DNA of 34,420 nt from positions 1 through 34,420 of IMG/VR virus record IMGVR_UViG_3300035670_000766. One strand, given 5' to 3'. This DNA comes from a virus. The position numbers and the translations under genes were made by a program. Below are positions 1 to 6,789 of this stretch, piece after piece (position 1 is the stretch's first letter; each line of letters opens with the position of its first letter). The notes under the pieces are model-generated. The model was not told the origin of the DNA. It made no database searches and saw only the letters and a program-made list of their open reading frames with translations.

Positions 1-195
1 ATGGCGAACTCAGGTATCCCGTTAAGATAACCCTATGGCGAACTCAGGTATCCCGTTAAGATAACCCTATGGCGAACTCAGGTATCCCGTTAAGATAACC
101 CTATGGCGAACTCAGGTATCCCGTTAAGATAACCCTATGGCGAACTCAGGTATCCCGTTAAGATAACCCTATGGCGAACTCAGGTATCCCGTTAA
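1..195. repeat. 34-bp tandem repeat, 5 full copies plus a partial sixth
   Basis: Identical 34-bp units start at 1, 35, 69, 103 and 137, and a 25-bp partial copy starts at 171. I see no mismatch between copies. Each unit begins ATGGCGAACT and contains GGTATC and GATAACC arms that form an imperfect dyad. Each also reads as a nine-codon frame (MANSGIPLR) followed by TAA, but 34 is not a multiple of 3 and no ribosome binding site precedes the ATGs, so coding is unlikely. It lies at the very edge of the window, so it may be an origin or iteron array, part of a terminal repeat, or an assembly effect at a contig end. There are no spacers, so it is not a CRISPR array. Confidence 0.9.
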
Positions 196-497
196 TCGAT
201 TAGAATAGTCTGGAATGCCTTTTGCCTTAGCATGTAGTGTGCCATAGCGTATATTAGCATTCTCTTATTGACCGGAAAGCCTTGCCTGGAGCGGGTTTAC
301 AGCCTATCGCGTAAAAACGATTTTACGGGGCTTTCTTGAGGTGGCCTATACCTTACCATTGACTACCCTTCGATCCCGCTAAAACGGCTGTAAACGCAAC
401 TAAACGCTATGGCATGGATTTTGACTAGGTATAGAATTTGCTACGCGCGGGCGCGTTACGTAATGGCGAGGAAAGGTCGAAAAATAAATTAAAATAG
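196..497. other. gene-free stretch next to the tandem repeat
   Basis: No plausible reading frame with a ribosome binding site is visible on either strand. It holds a short hairpin (CGTAAAA/TTTTACG near 310-328) and several loose TTGAC-like words without a good -10 box. From about 480 the sequence becomes A/T rich just before the first clear promoter. Together with the repeat it could be a replication or packaging control region, but nothing in the sequence proves this. Confidence 0.5.
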
Positions 498-528
498 TTG
501 ACACAGCGTAAAATACACAGGTTAGAAT
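498..528 (+). promoter_or_regulatory. promoter, TTGACA -35, weak spacing
   Basis: TTGACA at 498-503 and TAGAAT at 523-528 are separated by 19 bp, longer than optimal. An A/T-rich stretch lies just upstream and could act as an UP element. It would drive the small gene at 561. Confidence 0.45.
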
Positions 529-560
529 CTGAGACCTCAACTAATCGTATGAGGTGAATC

Positions 561-719
561 ATGAGAACCATAAAGTTTATCTTCGAAGGTAGGCAGGGTA
601 TTATCGAAGTTTCGCAGGATTGTATTTTTGTTCGCTGGTCTACCTTGTCTTGTCACTTGTCGGCGCTTGTTGGACCTTTGCGCGCCCTTGTGGTTAAAAA
701 AGTGTTGACAAGCGGTTAA
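561..719 (+). CDS. hypothetical small protein (52 aa)
   Basis: A 52-residue frame beginning MRTIKFIFEG and ending VLTSG. It follows its own promoter (498-528) and a GAGGTG ribosome binding site six bases before the ATG. I do not recognise the family. The C-terminal half is hydrophobic but lacks a clean membrane segment. The 3' end contains the -35 box of the next promoter (705-710). The antisense frame over the same bases has no promoter or binding site and is rejected. Its position among tiny, separately promoted genes resembles an early phage region, which is inference. Confidence 0.5.
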   Translation: MRTIKFIFEGRQGIIEVSQDCIFVRWSTLSCHLSALVGPLRALVVKKVLTSG

Positions 720-734
720 GCCGTAAAATAGAAT
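705..734 (+). promoter_or_regulatory. sigma70-type promoter
   Basis: TTGACA (705-710), 18 bp spacer, TAGAAT (729-734). It lies at the end of the 561 gene and drives the gene at 769. Confidence 0.6.
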
Positions 735-768
735 TGAGACATCGACACTCAATCATAAAGGATTAATC

Positions 769-912
769 ATGATAATGGTACTTGAAATTTCCGATTTTCT
801 TACAGGTCGCCAGCATGCGTACCCTATTTATAGGGGCCATTACATGAACCGAGAGAAGGCTGAAAAAGCTCTCGGTTGGTTCTATATCCACAATAATTGT
901 GCTATTGTTTGA
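769..912 (+). CDS. hypothetical small protein (47 aa)
   Basis: A 47-residue frame beginning MIMVLEISDF, with an AAAGGA ribosome binding site and a promoter about 35 bp upstream. The middle (MNREKAEKALGWFYIH) looks like a short amphipathic helix. No family is recognised. The stop codon lies inside a 14-bp perfect palindrome, TTGATCTAGATCAA (909-922), which precedes the next promoter and could be a protein-binding site. Function unknown; probably an early accessory protein by position. Confidence 0.5.
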   Translation: MIMVLEISDFLTGRQHAYPIYRGHYMNREKAEKALGWFYIHNNCAIV

Positions 913-922
913 TCTAGATCAA
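909..922. promoter_or_regulatory. 14-bp perfect palindrome, candidate operator
   Basis: TTGATCTAGATCAA is fully self-complementary and ends 10 bp before the -35 box at 933. There is no U-tract, so it is not a terminator. An operator role is inferred from position only. Confidence 0.3.
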
Positions 923-932
923 CAAAAACACG

Positions 933-960
933 TTGGCAGGCGTAAAATACTCACTACAAT
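933..960 (+). promoter_or_regulatory. sigma70-type promoter
   Basis: TTGGCA (933-938), 16 bp spacer, TACAAT (955-960). It precedes the small gene at 995. Confidence 0.55.
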
Positions 961-994
961 GTGAAACATCAGCAAACGAACAGGAGAAAACGAA

Positions 995-1108
995 ATGGCA
1001 ATCTCAACGCGCACCAAATTAGCACAGGCGCTCCGGGCATACAATCAAGGCTTGCTAGATTCGAGCAGTTATTATCATGCTGTATGTGCGGCACTTTCGG
1101 GGGAATGA
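995..1108 (+). CDS. hypothetical small protein (37 aa)
   Basis: A 37-residue frame (MAISTRTKLAQALRAYNQGL...) with a strong AGGAGA ribosome binding site and the 933-960 promoter about 35 bp upstream. It is mostly predicted helix. Its stop (TGA, 1106-1108) almost touches the next start at 1110, so the two are probably translationally coupled. No family is recognised. Confidence 0.5.
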   Translation: MAISTRTKLAQALRAYNQGLLDSSSYYHAVCAALSGE

Positions 1109-1109
1109 A

Positions 1110-1262
1110 ATGCTGAATCAATTTGAAGTTATCAATACATCATGGGGTCGGGTATTGACACTACATAACCCAAGTAAATATTGTGCTTTCTGGGGAATGC
1201 GGGATATTGTTGCCTACCTCGACAATCCTATGATGCAAGCTCGACTCAATGAGGTGAAATAA
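1110..1262 (+). CDS. hypothetical small protein (50 aa)
   Basis: The frame is open from 1077, but the ATG at 1110 is preferred. It follows a GGGGGA binding site and lies one base after the previous stop, whereas the 1077 start is inside the previous gene and has no binding site. The protein (MLNQFEVINTSWGRVLTL...) is rich in aromatic residues and ends MMQARLNEVK. Unknown function. Confidence 0.5.
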   Translation: MLNQFEVINTSWGRVLTLHNPSKYCAFWGMRDIVAYLDNPMMQARLNEVK

Positions 1263-1263
1263 A

Positions 1264-1440
1264 ATGGACTTTAATAACCTACTTGCCAACCTGCTGGCAA
1301 CCATGCGCACCCAGTCAGCAGATCAAATTTGCGCCGATCTGTGGGCAATTTTCGAGGAAATGCAAGAGACGGAAACCGAGTCGGAAACGGCGCCGGATGA
1401 TATGCAACTTGAATTTAATTCTATTTTTGAGGACCGTTAA
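1264..1440 (+). CDS. hypothetical acidic small protein (58 aa)
   Basis: A 58-residue frame starting one base after the previous stop, with the coupling binding site GAGGTG at about 1251. It begins MDFNNLLANL and has a Glu/Asp-rich C-terminal half (EEMQETETESETAPDD). Strong acidity in a small early-type phage protein is common among host-interacting factors, but nothing here identifies a target. Confidence 0.5.
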   Translation: MDFNNLLANLLATMRTQSADQICADLWAIFEEMQETETESETAPDDMQLEFNSIFEDR

Positions 1441-1444
1441 TATT

Positions 1445-1912
1445 ATGAAAAATTACATCAAAAACAACGAAGTCGACTTCGCAACCATCCCCTATAAGGC
1501 TATTTATTTGTGCGAAACGATTCGAGACGATAACTGGAAATGCGACGCCTGGAATATTCTAATCGACAGCGAGCGATTTGATTTTTTCACTGGCTTGGGG
1601 CATCGCTCACCTATGCCTAAACCTGCCGACGGTGGACCTATGCCGCGCAAAGGTACGCTTATGTATGAGCAACTAGAGGCTCAACGGAAACCGCAAGCGC
1701 CTAAAATCGAAGACGTTTTGTATAGTCTTATTCTCGACTCAAGTGCCTTGGATACCAGTTTTGAATACTGGTGCGATGACTTTGGATATGATACCGATAG
1801 CATCAAGGCACTTAATATTTATCAGGTATGCTGCGAAAACGCCAAGAAAATAAAGCGGCTTTTTGATTCTGCGACAATTGCGGCAATGCGTGAATTCTTT
1901 CGGTATTATTAA
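1445..1912 (+). CDS. hypothetical protein (155 aa)
   Basis: The frame is open from 1283, but that first part overlaps the 1264 gene and reads as basic nonsense. The ATG at 1445, just after the previous stop, gives a sensible start (MKNYIKNNEVDF). The product is acidic, with aromatic and Cys residues spread through it and a C-terminal stretch (NAKKIKRLFDSATIAAMREFFRYY) likely to be helical. No known domain is recognised. It is the longest gene of the left-end cluster. Confidence 0.6.
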   Translation: MKNYIKNNEVDFATIPYKAIYLCETIRDDNWKCDAWNILIDSERFDFFTGLGHRSPMPKPADGGPMPRKGTLMYEQLEAQRKPQAPKIEDVLYSLILDSSALDTSFEYWCDDFGYDTDSIKALNIYQVCCENAKKIKRLFDSATIAAMREFFRYY

Positions 1913-1914
1913 AA

Positions 1915-2058
1915 ATGCAAGCATGGAACGTTTACCTTAATGGCCGGTTGATTGATACCGTTTTTGCAAATGGTTATGATGCTGAAGAAATGCGGAAAAG
2001 TTTAATCTATCACGATGGCTATGATCATCGGATTATTGTTAGAAAGGCGAGAAAATGA
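1915..2058 (+). CDS. small conserved phage protein (47 aa)
   Basis: A 47-residue frame beginning MQAWNVYLNG with the core NGYDAEEMRKSLIYHDGYD. Short proteins of the pattern WNVYLNGKxIDTVF...VRRSLINHDGY occur in many phage genomes with no assigned function; this resemblance is from memory. The start lies two bases after the previous stop. The stop overlaps the next start as ATGA at 2055-2058, which points to translational coupling with the following gene. Confidence 0.65.
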   Translation: MQAWNVYLNGRLIDTVFANGYDAEEMRKSLIYHDGYDHRIIVRKARK

Positions 2059-2465
2059 AAACCTTAGACGAAATGACAGCCGCTTATATTCATGCGGCAT
2101 TATGGTCGACTTCTGATGGAGACCTTGAAAGCCTTGAGGGTTTCGATCTAGCGCCGGGTGAGTACGAGAAAGCCCGAGCGGATTGTGAACGCTTCCTGAA
2201 GGTCGCTGGTAATCTCTTACTCTCACGCGAACCCCTAAGCCTTGAACGCTTGTGGACTAATGAGCAGGCAGGGCACGACCTATGGTTAACCCGTAACGGA
2301 CACGGCGCTGGATTCTGGGGTCGTTACATAGACTTTACGGATTACCAGGATAGAGAAGATGCTAAGGTGAACGGTGAGAAGTTGACGGCGCTTGTCGGGT
2401 ATCATACGGACTTCCAGCCGCTTGACCTTTATATAGATGATGAAGGACTTGTGAGGGGTTTCTGA
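2055..2465 (+). CDS. conserved phage hypothetical protein (136 aa)
   Basis: A 136-residue acidic protein starting MKTLDEMTAAYIHAALWST. Its middle contains AGHDLWLTRNGHGAGFWGR, a signature I recall from a widespread phage protein of unknown function whose N-terminus also reads AYxxCALWxS, followed by a C-terminal LDLYIDDEGLVRG. Binding site AGAAAGG is about 10 bases before the ATG, and the start overlaps the previous stop. It is the last gene before a terminator. No enzymatic motif is seen. Confidence 0.75.
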   Translation: MKTLDEMTAAYIHAALWSTSDGDLESLEGFDLAPGEYEKARADCERFLKVAGNLLLSREPLSLERLWTNEQAGHDLWLTRNGHGAGFWGRYIDFTDYQDREDAKVNGEKLTALVGYHTDFQPLDLYIDDEGLVRGF

Positions 2466-2515
2466 TGACTCTTATCGCTATTCTCTTGGTATTCTTGAGT
2501 CGTCGTATCCTTTGA
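2465..2515 (+). CDS. possible 16-aa hydrophobic peptide
   Basis: ATG overlaps the previous stop (TGATG) and opens a 16-codon frame, MTLIAILLVFLSRRIL, with one hydrophobic stretch followed by two arginines. It could be a tiny membrane peptide translated by coupling, or a chance frame. Length alone gives little support. Confidence 0.2.
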   Translation: MTLIAILLVFLSRRIL

Positions 2516-2538
2516 TCTAGTCGCAGTAAGTTACACGA

Positions 2539-2567
2539 AGCCCAGCGCATGCGCTGGGCTTTTCTTT
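2539..2567 (+). terminator. rho-independent terminator
   Basis: AGCCCAGCGCATGCGCTGGGCT (2539-2560) is a perfect inverted repeat, followed by TTTTCTTTT. It ends the left-end gene cluster. Confidence 0.85.
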
Positions 2568-2597
2568 TGGTGGCTGGCATGATCGTTGACTTAGCAA

Positions 2598-2696
2598 AAG
2601 GCTCCCGCAAGGCTCCCGCAAGGCTCCCGCAAGGCTCCCGCAAGGCTCCCGCAAGGCCACCCGAAGGCCACCCGAAGGCCACCCGAAGGCCACCCG
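2598..2696. repeat. nine 11-bp direct repeats of two related types
   Basis: Five perfect copies of AAGGCTCCCGC start at 2598, 2609, 2620, 2631 and 2642. Four perfect copies of AAGGCCACCCG follow directly at 2653, 2664, 2675 and 2686. The period of 11 bp is close to one helical turn, so all copies face the same side of the DNA. The array is G/C rich in a more A/T-rich genome and lies between a terminator (2539-2567) and a promoter (2810), outside any convincing gene. It may be an iteron-type protein-binding site or origin, or a slippage-prone repeat. Confidence 0.85.
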
Positions 2697-2809
2697 CCCC
2701 GATGCAAAACGTCCGGGCGCTTTTGGGGTTATCCTAAAGACGGATTTCAGACCTCAAAACCTCCTAGTTGCTCAAAGCAACATAAGTTACATTAGCCTGT
2801 TCAGAAAAC

Positions 2810-2838
2810 TTGACTTTCCTAAAACTTACAACTATAAT
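2810..2838 (+). promoter_or_regulatory. sigma70-type promoter, consensus -10
   Basis: TTGACT (2810-2815), 17 bp, TATAAT (2833-2838). It drives the gene set beginning at 2866. A small hairpin GTTGCTcaAAGCAAC lies about 40 bp upstream. Confidence 0.8.
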
Positions 2839-2865
2839 AGTTGCTTTCATACACAAAGGATCGTC

Positions 2866-3072
2866 ATGGACCCCTTCAACGCCACGTTTGAGTGCAAAAA
2901 ATACAACCGCAAGGTATCCCATTTCCTAAGAAATGAATACGTCAAACAGTATGTTGCGATTAACAACATTCCACTACCAAAACTTGAACGCCGTAAGGCA
3001 ACTATGCTTGACAACAGACTCAGAGAACTGTTAGAATGGTGGCTTAACAAAGGATACAAGAATGGTCTATAA
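2866..3072 (+). CDS. hypothetical protein (68 aa)
   Basis: A 68-residue basic protein (MDPFNATFECKKYNRK...) with an AAAGGA ribosome binding site, about 20 bp after the promoter's start site. The C-terminal part (MLDNRLRELLEWWLNKGYKNGL) is probably helical. No family is recognised. It overlaps the next gene by 11 bp. Confidence 0.65.
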   Translation: MDPFNATFECKKYNRKVSHFLRNEYVKQYVAINNIPLPKLERRKATMLDNRLRELLEWWLNKGYKNGL

Positions 3073-3226
3073 CCTCTACCCCCGCTTCAACCCACAATAC
3101 TTCCCTTGGCTATTCCCCGAAGACAACGAATGGCAACTGGAAGGAACCTTTAATACCCTGCAAGGATGCCTTGATTATCTAAGCACCGCTACTAAAGCAC
3201 TTGAATATAAACTGGAGGAAGTATGA
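3062..3226 (+). CDS. hypothetical protein (54 aa)
   Basis: A 54-residue frame beginning MVYNLYPRFNPQYFPWLFPEDN, rich in aromatic residues and proline. It starts inside the 3' end of the previous gene and ends in an ATGA overlap with the next, so all three are likely coupled. Function unknown. Confidence 0.55.
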   Translation: MVYNLYPRFNPQYFPWLFPEDNEWQLEGTFNTLQGCLDYLSTATKALEYKLEEV

Positions 3227-3438
3227 CAAATCTGAAACATGAAGGCTTTATTATGTCTGTTCTTGCTAAAATGCACGAGTCATGGATGTCTGAAGAAGAC
3301 AAAGAAACCTACGACACTTTAATGCTAAACCTAGTTGGGCGTGAAATGGATAAAGCGATTGAAGAAGGTTTAGAACTTGGCTACAGTCTGGAAAAACAAC
3401 TAGACAGTGTTGAGTTTGCTTTAAGGAACATTAAATAA
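3223..3438 (+). CDS. hypothetical acidic protein (71 aa)
   Basis: The start at 3223 follows a GGAGG site (3214-3218) inside the previous gene. The product is helical and acidic (MSEEDKETYDTLMLNLVGREMDKAIEEGLELGYSLEKQL; several turns of amphipathic helix). No family is recognised. Its stop TAA overlaps the next ATG by one base. Confidence 0.65.
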   Translation: MTNLKHEGFIMSVLAKMHESWMSEEDKETYDTLMLNLVGREMDKAIEEGLELGYSLEKQLDSVEFALRNIK

Positions 3439-3812
3439 TGTACGGAACCGCAGAAATTAACAACGAAGTCTACCAAAACGGTAAGATTATCCTTAAACTC
3501 AACCCGCACCTAATCAAGAAACAAGGACTCAACCAAGAACAAGTTAATCGCATTAAAGAACTCCATCTTGAGCGTATTAGTATTGAGAAGCAACTAGAAC
3601 AAGCGCACAGAGTAGAGGATATTAGATTTTTATATTCTGAATGGTGTTCTCTACAGTTTTTGCTTCAGGATGCTTGGGATTTCCCACGAGACGCTAATTG
3701 GCATCCTAGCCATCGTTTACCTCATTGTTCCTGTCCAAAACTTGATGGAGACGACCGTATTGGCGTTCCTTACAAGATCGTAACAAAAGGCTGTGTGATC
3801 CACGATGTCTAA
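3438..3812 (+). CDS. conserved phage hypothetical protein with Cys/His C-terminus (124 aa)
   Basis: The N-terminal half is helical, with a probable coiled-coil stretch around residues 35-60 (LNQEQVNRIKELHLER...). The C-terminal half holds DFPRDANWHPSHRLPHCSCPKLDGDDRIG and a final CVIHD, giving Cys and His residues that could bind a metal ion. Phage proteins ending in CxCPKxDNxD...CxxH occur widely without known function; I recall this pattern from memory. It is coupled to the genes on both sides. Confidence 0.7.
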   Translation: MYGTAEINNEVYQNGKIILKLNPHLIKKQGLNQEQVNRIKELHLERISIEKQLEQAHRVEDIRFLYSEWCSLQFLLQDAWDFPRDANWHPSHRLPHCSCPKLDGDDRIGVPYKIVTKGCVIHDV

Positions 3813-4026
3813 AATGACCTTAGGAAAGGCTAAACAGGCCAAAGGACTTTACTATCTTGAACCATATGAAGGTTTCAAACCTTGTCGTGGACTCACAGGT
3901 AGATACTATTACCATACAGCACTTGACTCAGAAGATGACGAACACATGATGGTTGAGGTTAAGATCGGGTGGTTTAAGAAGAAATGGGTCTACTTACACA
4001 ACTTGAAGGAAGTATATGACAACTGA
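3805..4026 (+). CDS. hypothetical protein (73 aa)
   Basis: A 73-residue frame starting MSKMTLGKAKQAKGLYYLEPYEG, overlapping the previous gene by 8 bp. An internal ATG at 3814 is an alternative start, since neither has a strong binding site. The centre has many Tyr, Glu and Asp residues, and the end (IGWFKKKWVYLHNLKEVYDN) looks like beta strand plus helix. Not recognised. Confidence 0.6.
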   Translation: MSKMTLGKAKQAKGLYYLEPYEGFKPCRGLTGRYYYHTALDSEDDEHMMVEVKIGWFKKKWVYLHNLKEVYDN

Positions 4027-4204
4027 CTTAATAGACCGCCTACGAAAACGTGCAGAAATCCGAAGGCAAATCCCGACACGCAAGAGTGTTATTAACGGTG
4101 AACCCGACAGGATTGCCGACCTACTTGAAGAAGCCGCAGACGAGATTGAACGCTTGACAAATCTTAAAACTTCTAATACAATCCCTACTTCCAACACTAA
4201 CTAA
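4016..4204 (+). CDS. hypothetical protein with Ead/Ea22-like segment (62 aa)
   Basis: A 62-residue protein with AAGGAAG before the ATG, overlapping the previous gene by 11 bp. The segment PDRIADLLEEAADEIERL resembles a motif seen in many phage accessory proteins of the Ead/Ea22 type, often annotated as repressor-interacting or unknown. The N-terminus is basic (LIDRLRKRAEIRRQ). The tail is rich in Thr, Asn and Ser. Only the short motif supports the family link. Confidence 0.6.
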   Translation: MTTDLIDRLRKRAEIRRQIPTRKSVINGEPDRIADLLEEAADEIERLTNLKTSNTIPTSNTN

Positions 4205-4214
4205 AGGACACCTT

Positions 4215-4541
4215 ATGTTCGCCTCCGAAGCCCTCCCGCAACACCTTAAAGAACGTTATAATATCCTGATCGAAGACCTGCGTGAGCTTCAGGAAGATTA
4301 TGAGAATTATAAGCGTGAAAGTATTCCAGTCTGGTATGTGATCCCGCGCTATATTCAAGAAATGAACCTGTCTATGGACTATGACGAGCAGCAAGACATG
4401 GCTTCGCGTGCCATGAACCTGTCAATGCGCCGTGCGGTAGTCGTCCGCACCGTAAACACACCTATGGGCGTCTTACGAGCGTTCTCAGAGGACATTTTGG
4501 ACGAAGTTTTGGATCAGATGTCTGAGCCTGACGAAGAGTAA
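4215..4541 (+). CDS. hypothetical protein (108 aa)
   Basis: A 108-residue acidic protein with an AAAGGA binding site. A helical segment (LIEDLRELQEDYENYKRE) precedes VWYVIPRYIQEM and a Met-rich middle. The end is acidic (EVLDQMSEPDEE). No family is recognised. It is the last gene before the hairpin at 4561 and the reductase gene. Confidence 0.7.
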   Translation: MFASEALPQHLKERYNILIEDLRELQEDYENYKRESIPVWYVIPRYIQEMNLSMDYDEQQDMASRAMNLSMRRAVVVRTVNTPMGVLRAFSEDILDEVLDQMSEPDEE

Positions 4542-4560
4542 TAGTTTAAAAGTAATCCGA

Positions 4561-4580
4561 AAGCCCTCTTCGGAGGGCTT
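4561..4580 (+). terminator. UUCG hairpin, probable weak terminator
   Basis: AAGCCCTC-TTCG-GAGGGCTT forms an 8-bp stem with a UUCG tetraloop. The following bases (AATAGTCTT) make only a poor U-tract, so termination may be partial and it may instead protect a 3' end. Confidence 0.55.
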
Positions 4581-4615
4581 AATAGTCTTGAAAACAACTG
4601 TAAGGAGACAGTAAG

Positions 4616-6742
4616 ATGCTTCAAACACCCTACGAAGAATATATCCATATTTCGCGTTATGCACGGTGGGATGACAAACTAAACCGCCGTGAGACTTGGC
4701 CTGAAACCGTTAAGCGTTACTGTGACTTCTTCTCTAAGAAGTTTAATGGTGCTTATGACGACACAATTTACAATGAAATCCAGCCAGCAATCCTTAATTG
4801 TGAAGTGATGCCGTCAATGCGTGCGCTGATGACTGCTGGACCCGCACTCGAACGCGAGAATATGGCGGGTTACAACTGTGCTTATGTCTCTATTAATCAC
4901 AAACGCGCCTTCTCTGAAACACTATACTCGCTCATGTGCGGAACGGGAATTGGCTTTACCTGTGAGCGCCAAGAGGTAGGAAAACTACCCACTATTCCTG
5001 AAAATCTAAAGCCCTCAGATGACGTAATCGTGGTAGAAGACAGCAAAATGGGGTGGGCTAAGGCGTACAACAAGCTAATTAATGCGCTTTATGACGGTGA
5101 CATCCCATCTTTTGACCTTTCTAAAGTTCGTCCAGCGGGTGCGCGTCTTAAAACTTTCGGCGGTCGTGCTAGTGGTCCCGAACCGCTTCGTAGTCTATTC
5201 GAGCATACTATCGAGGCATTCAAGAAGGCTAAAGGTCGCAAACTGAACTCTATCGAAGTTCACGGTATCATCTGCAAAATTGCAGATATTGTGGTAGTAG
5301 GAGGAGTTCGCCGTAGCGCTCTGTTGAGTCTTAGCAATCTGTCAGATCAACGTATGCGTGACGCTAAGAGTGGTCAGTGGTGGCACGAACATCCCGAATA
5401 TGCACTGGCTAATAACAGTATCGCCTATACAGAGAAGCCAGAGATGGAAACATTCATGGAGGAGTGGTTGGCATTGGTGAAGTCTAAGTCTGGTGAACGT
5501 GGTATCTTTAATCGTGTAGCGGCACAGAAACAAGCATCTAAGTGGGGGAAGAGGTCGGCTGAAATCGACTATGGTTGCAATCCGTAAACAGAACTAATGC
5601 GGATGTAAAATCTTCTCTGATTGACTTGGAAGCCCAGAGGTGGGCGACAGGGCGCAAGCGAAAGCAGCGTGAACGACTAAGTGAGAAGACCCGAAAGGGA
5701 TGCGATAGTCTGAACTCCGATATAACCTGATTGAAGTCGGAGAGGGAACCTGAAGCGGAACCCCGCCTAGTAATAGGTCAGTAAGCGAAAGCCGAAGTAA
5801 CAGAATGGTAGTGAGATTATTCTAAGACCATCTCAGATGTGCAATCTGAGTGAAGTGGTGGTGCGTGCTGACGACGATTATGTGTCCTTGAAGCGCAAGG
5901 TGCGTATTGCGACAATTATGGGGACTTTCCAAGCATCCTTGACTAACTTCGGGTTCGTTGGTGAAGCATGGAAGAAGAATACGGAAGAAGAAGCCCTTCT
6001 TGGTGTATCTTTGACGGGCATTATGGATAATCCGCTGACATCTGGTCAAGAATCTAAGGATATGTTGATCAAAACCCTTGAATCCTTGCGTGACTATACA
6101 GTAGAAGTTAATGCTGAATGGACTGATAAGCTAGGGATCAAGCGTTCCACAGCAATCACCACCTGCAAGCCGTCTGGAACCGTGTCTCAGTTGGTTAATT
6201 GTGCTTCGGGTATTCATGCGCGTTACTCCAAGTATTATCTACGCACAGTTCGCACAGATAAGAAAGACCCGTTGTATCAGTTCATGCAAGCTAAGGGTAT
6301 CTATTGTGAAGACGATGTGATGAAACCCGAGACTGGCGCTGTATTCTACTTCCCCATCAAAGCACCTGATAACTGCATTACTACGGCTGATCGCACAGCT
6401 ATTGAACAACTTGAAACTTGGCTGTTGTATCAGCGCCACTGGACACATCATAAACCATCTGTTACAATTAACGTAGAAGATGATGAATGGATGGAAGTAG
6501 GTTCGTGGGTATGGGAGCACTTTGACGAGGTTAGTGGTGTCAGCTTCCTGCCGGGTGGTTCGTCCCATTCATATCGCCAAGCACCCTACCAAAGTATCAC
6601 AGAACAGGAGTATAATGATTGGTGTCAGAAACATCCGATGCCTTCTATTGACTGGTCTGAGTTGTCTGAGTTCGAGAAAGAGGATACAACGACAGGTACA
6701 CAGACTTTAAGTTGTTCTGCGGGTGTCTGTGAGCTAGTTTAA
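4616..6742 (+). CDS. nrdJ: class II (adenosylcobalamin-dependent) ribonucleotide reductase, split by a group I intron
   Basis: Reduces ribonucleotides to deoxyribonucleotides for phage DNA synthesis. Exon 1 is 4616-5585 and exon 2 is 5808-6742; joined they give 634 residues. Cys88 (YNCAYVSI) and Cys335 (MCNLSEV) match the reducing pair. N322-P-C324-S-E326 matches the radical cysteine motif NxCxE, and Cys324 to Cys335 is 11 residues, as in the Lactobacillus class II enzyme. The C-terminal SCSAGVCELV carries the Cys pair (626, 631) that passes electrons to the active site. No NrdB-like radical subunit is visible nearby, which fits class II. The gene has an AAGGAG binding site. Unspliced RNA would stop at TAA 5585-5587 and yield an inactive 323-residue fragment, so splicing is required. 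Class is inferred from motif pattern and size; exon boundaries are well supported. Confidence 0.9.
5586..5807 (+). ncRNA. group I self-splicing intron, no ORF
   Basis: 222 nt between reductase exons. The 5' exon end ATCCGT (5580-5585) pairs with an internal guide GCGGAT (5599-5604), placing the required U-G pair at U5585. P7 is GACTA (5675-5679) with TAGTC (5706-5710). P8 is CCC-gaaa-GGG (5690-5699). P9 is CTCCGA (5715-5720) with TCGGAG (5737-5742). The last intron base is G5807 and exon 2 restarts as GT AGT GAG ATT ATT, restoring a CSEII reading. No endonuclease gene lies inside it. The subgroup was not determined. Confidence 0.9.
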
Positions 6743-6750
6743 CAAACCCA

Positions 6751-6773
6751 GTCAGGCCGCGCAGCGGCCTGAC
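6751..6773 (+). terminator. strong hairpin after the reductase gene
   Basis: GTCAGGCCGC-gca-GCGGCCTGAC is a perfect 10-bp G/C-rich stem just after the reductase stop. No U-tract follows, so it may stabilise the upstream mRNA end or pause transcription rather than terminate. The binding site of the next gene starts a few bases later. Confidence 0.55.
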
Positions 6774-6789
6774 ATCTAAAGGATAAATC

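Noticed and set aside
1-195. CRISPR array
   Set aside because: Copies are directly joined with no spacers and no cas genes are near.
1-195. Nine-codon peptides MANSGIPLR in each repeat
   Set aside because: No ribosome binding site, and the repeat length is not a multiple of three.
537-752. Minus-strand open frame of 71 residues
   Set aside because: Opposite a plus-strand gene with promoter and binding site; none on the minus strand.
1283-1444. Upstream extension of the 1445 gene
   Set aside because: Overlaps the 58-residue gene at 1264, which has better coupling; the extension is basic and unlike the rest.
2362-2737. Repeat-coded proteins over the 11-bp array on both strands
   Set aside because: No binding site or promoter fits, the frames exist only because the array lacks stops, and the minus frame overlaps the end of a real gene and the terminator.
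4616-5587. Reductase as a pseudogene or two separate genes
   Set aside because: A group I intron with clear P1, P7, P8 and P9 pairings and a junction restoring NPCSEII explains the break fully.
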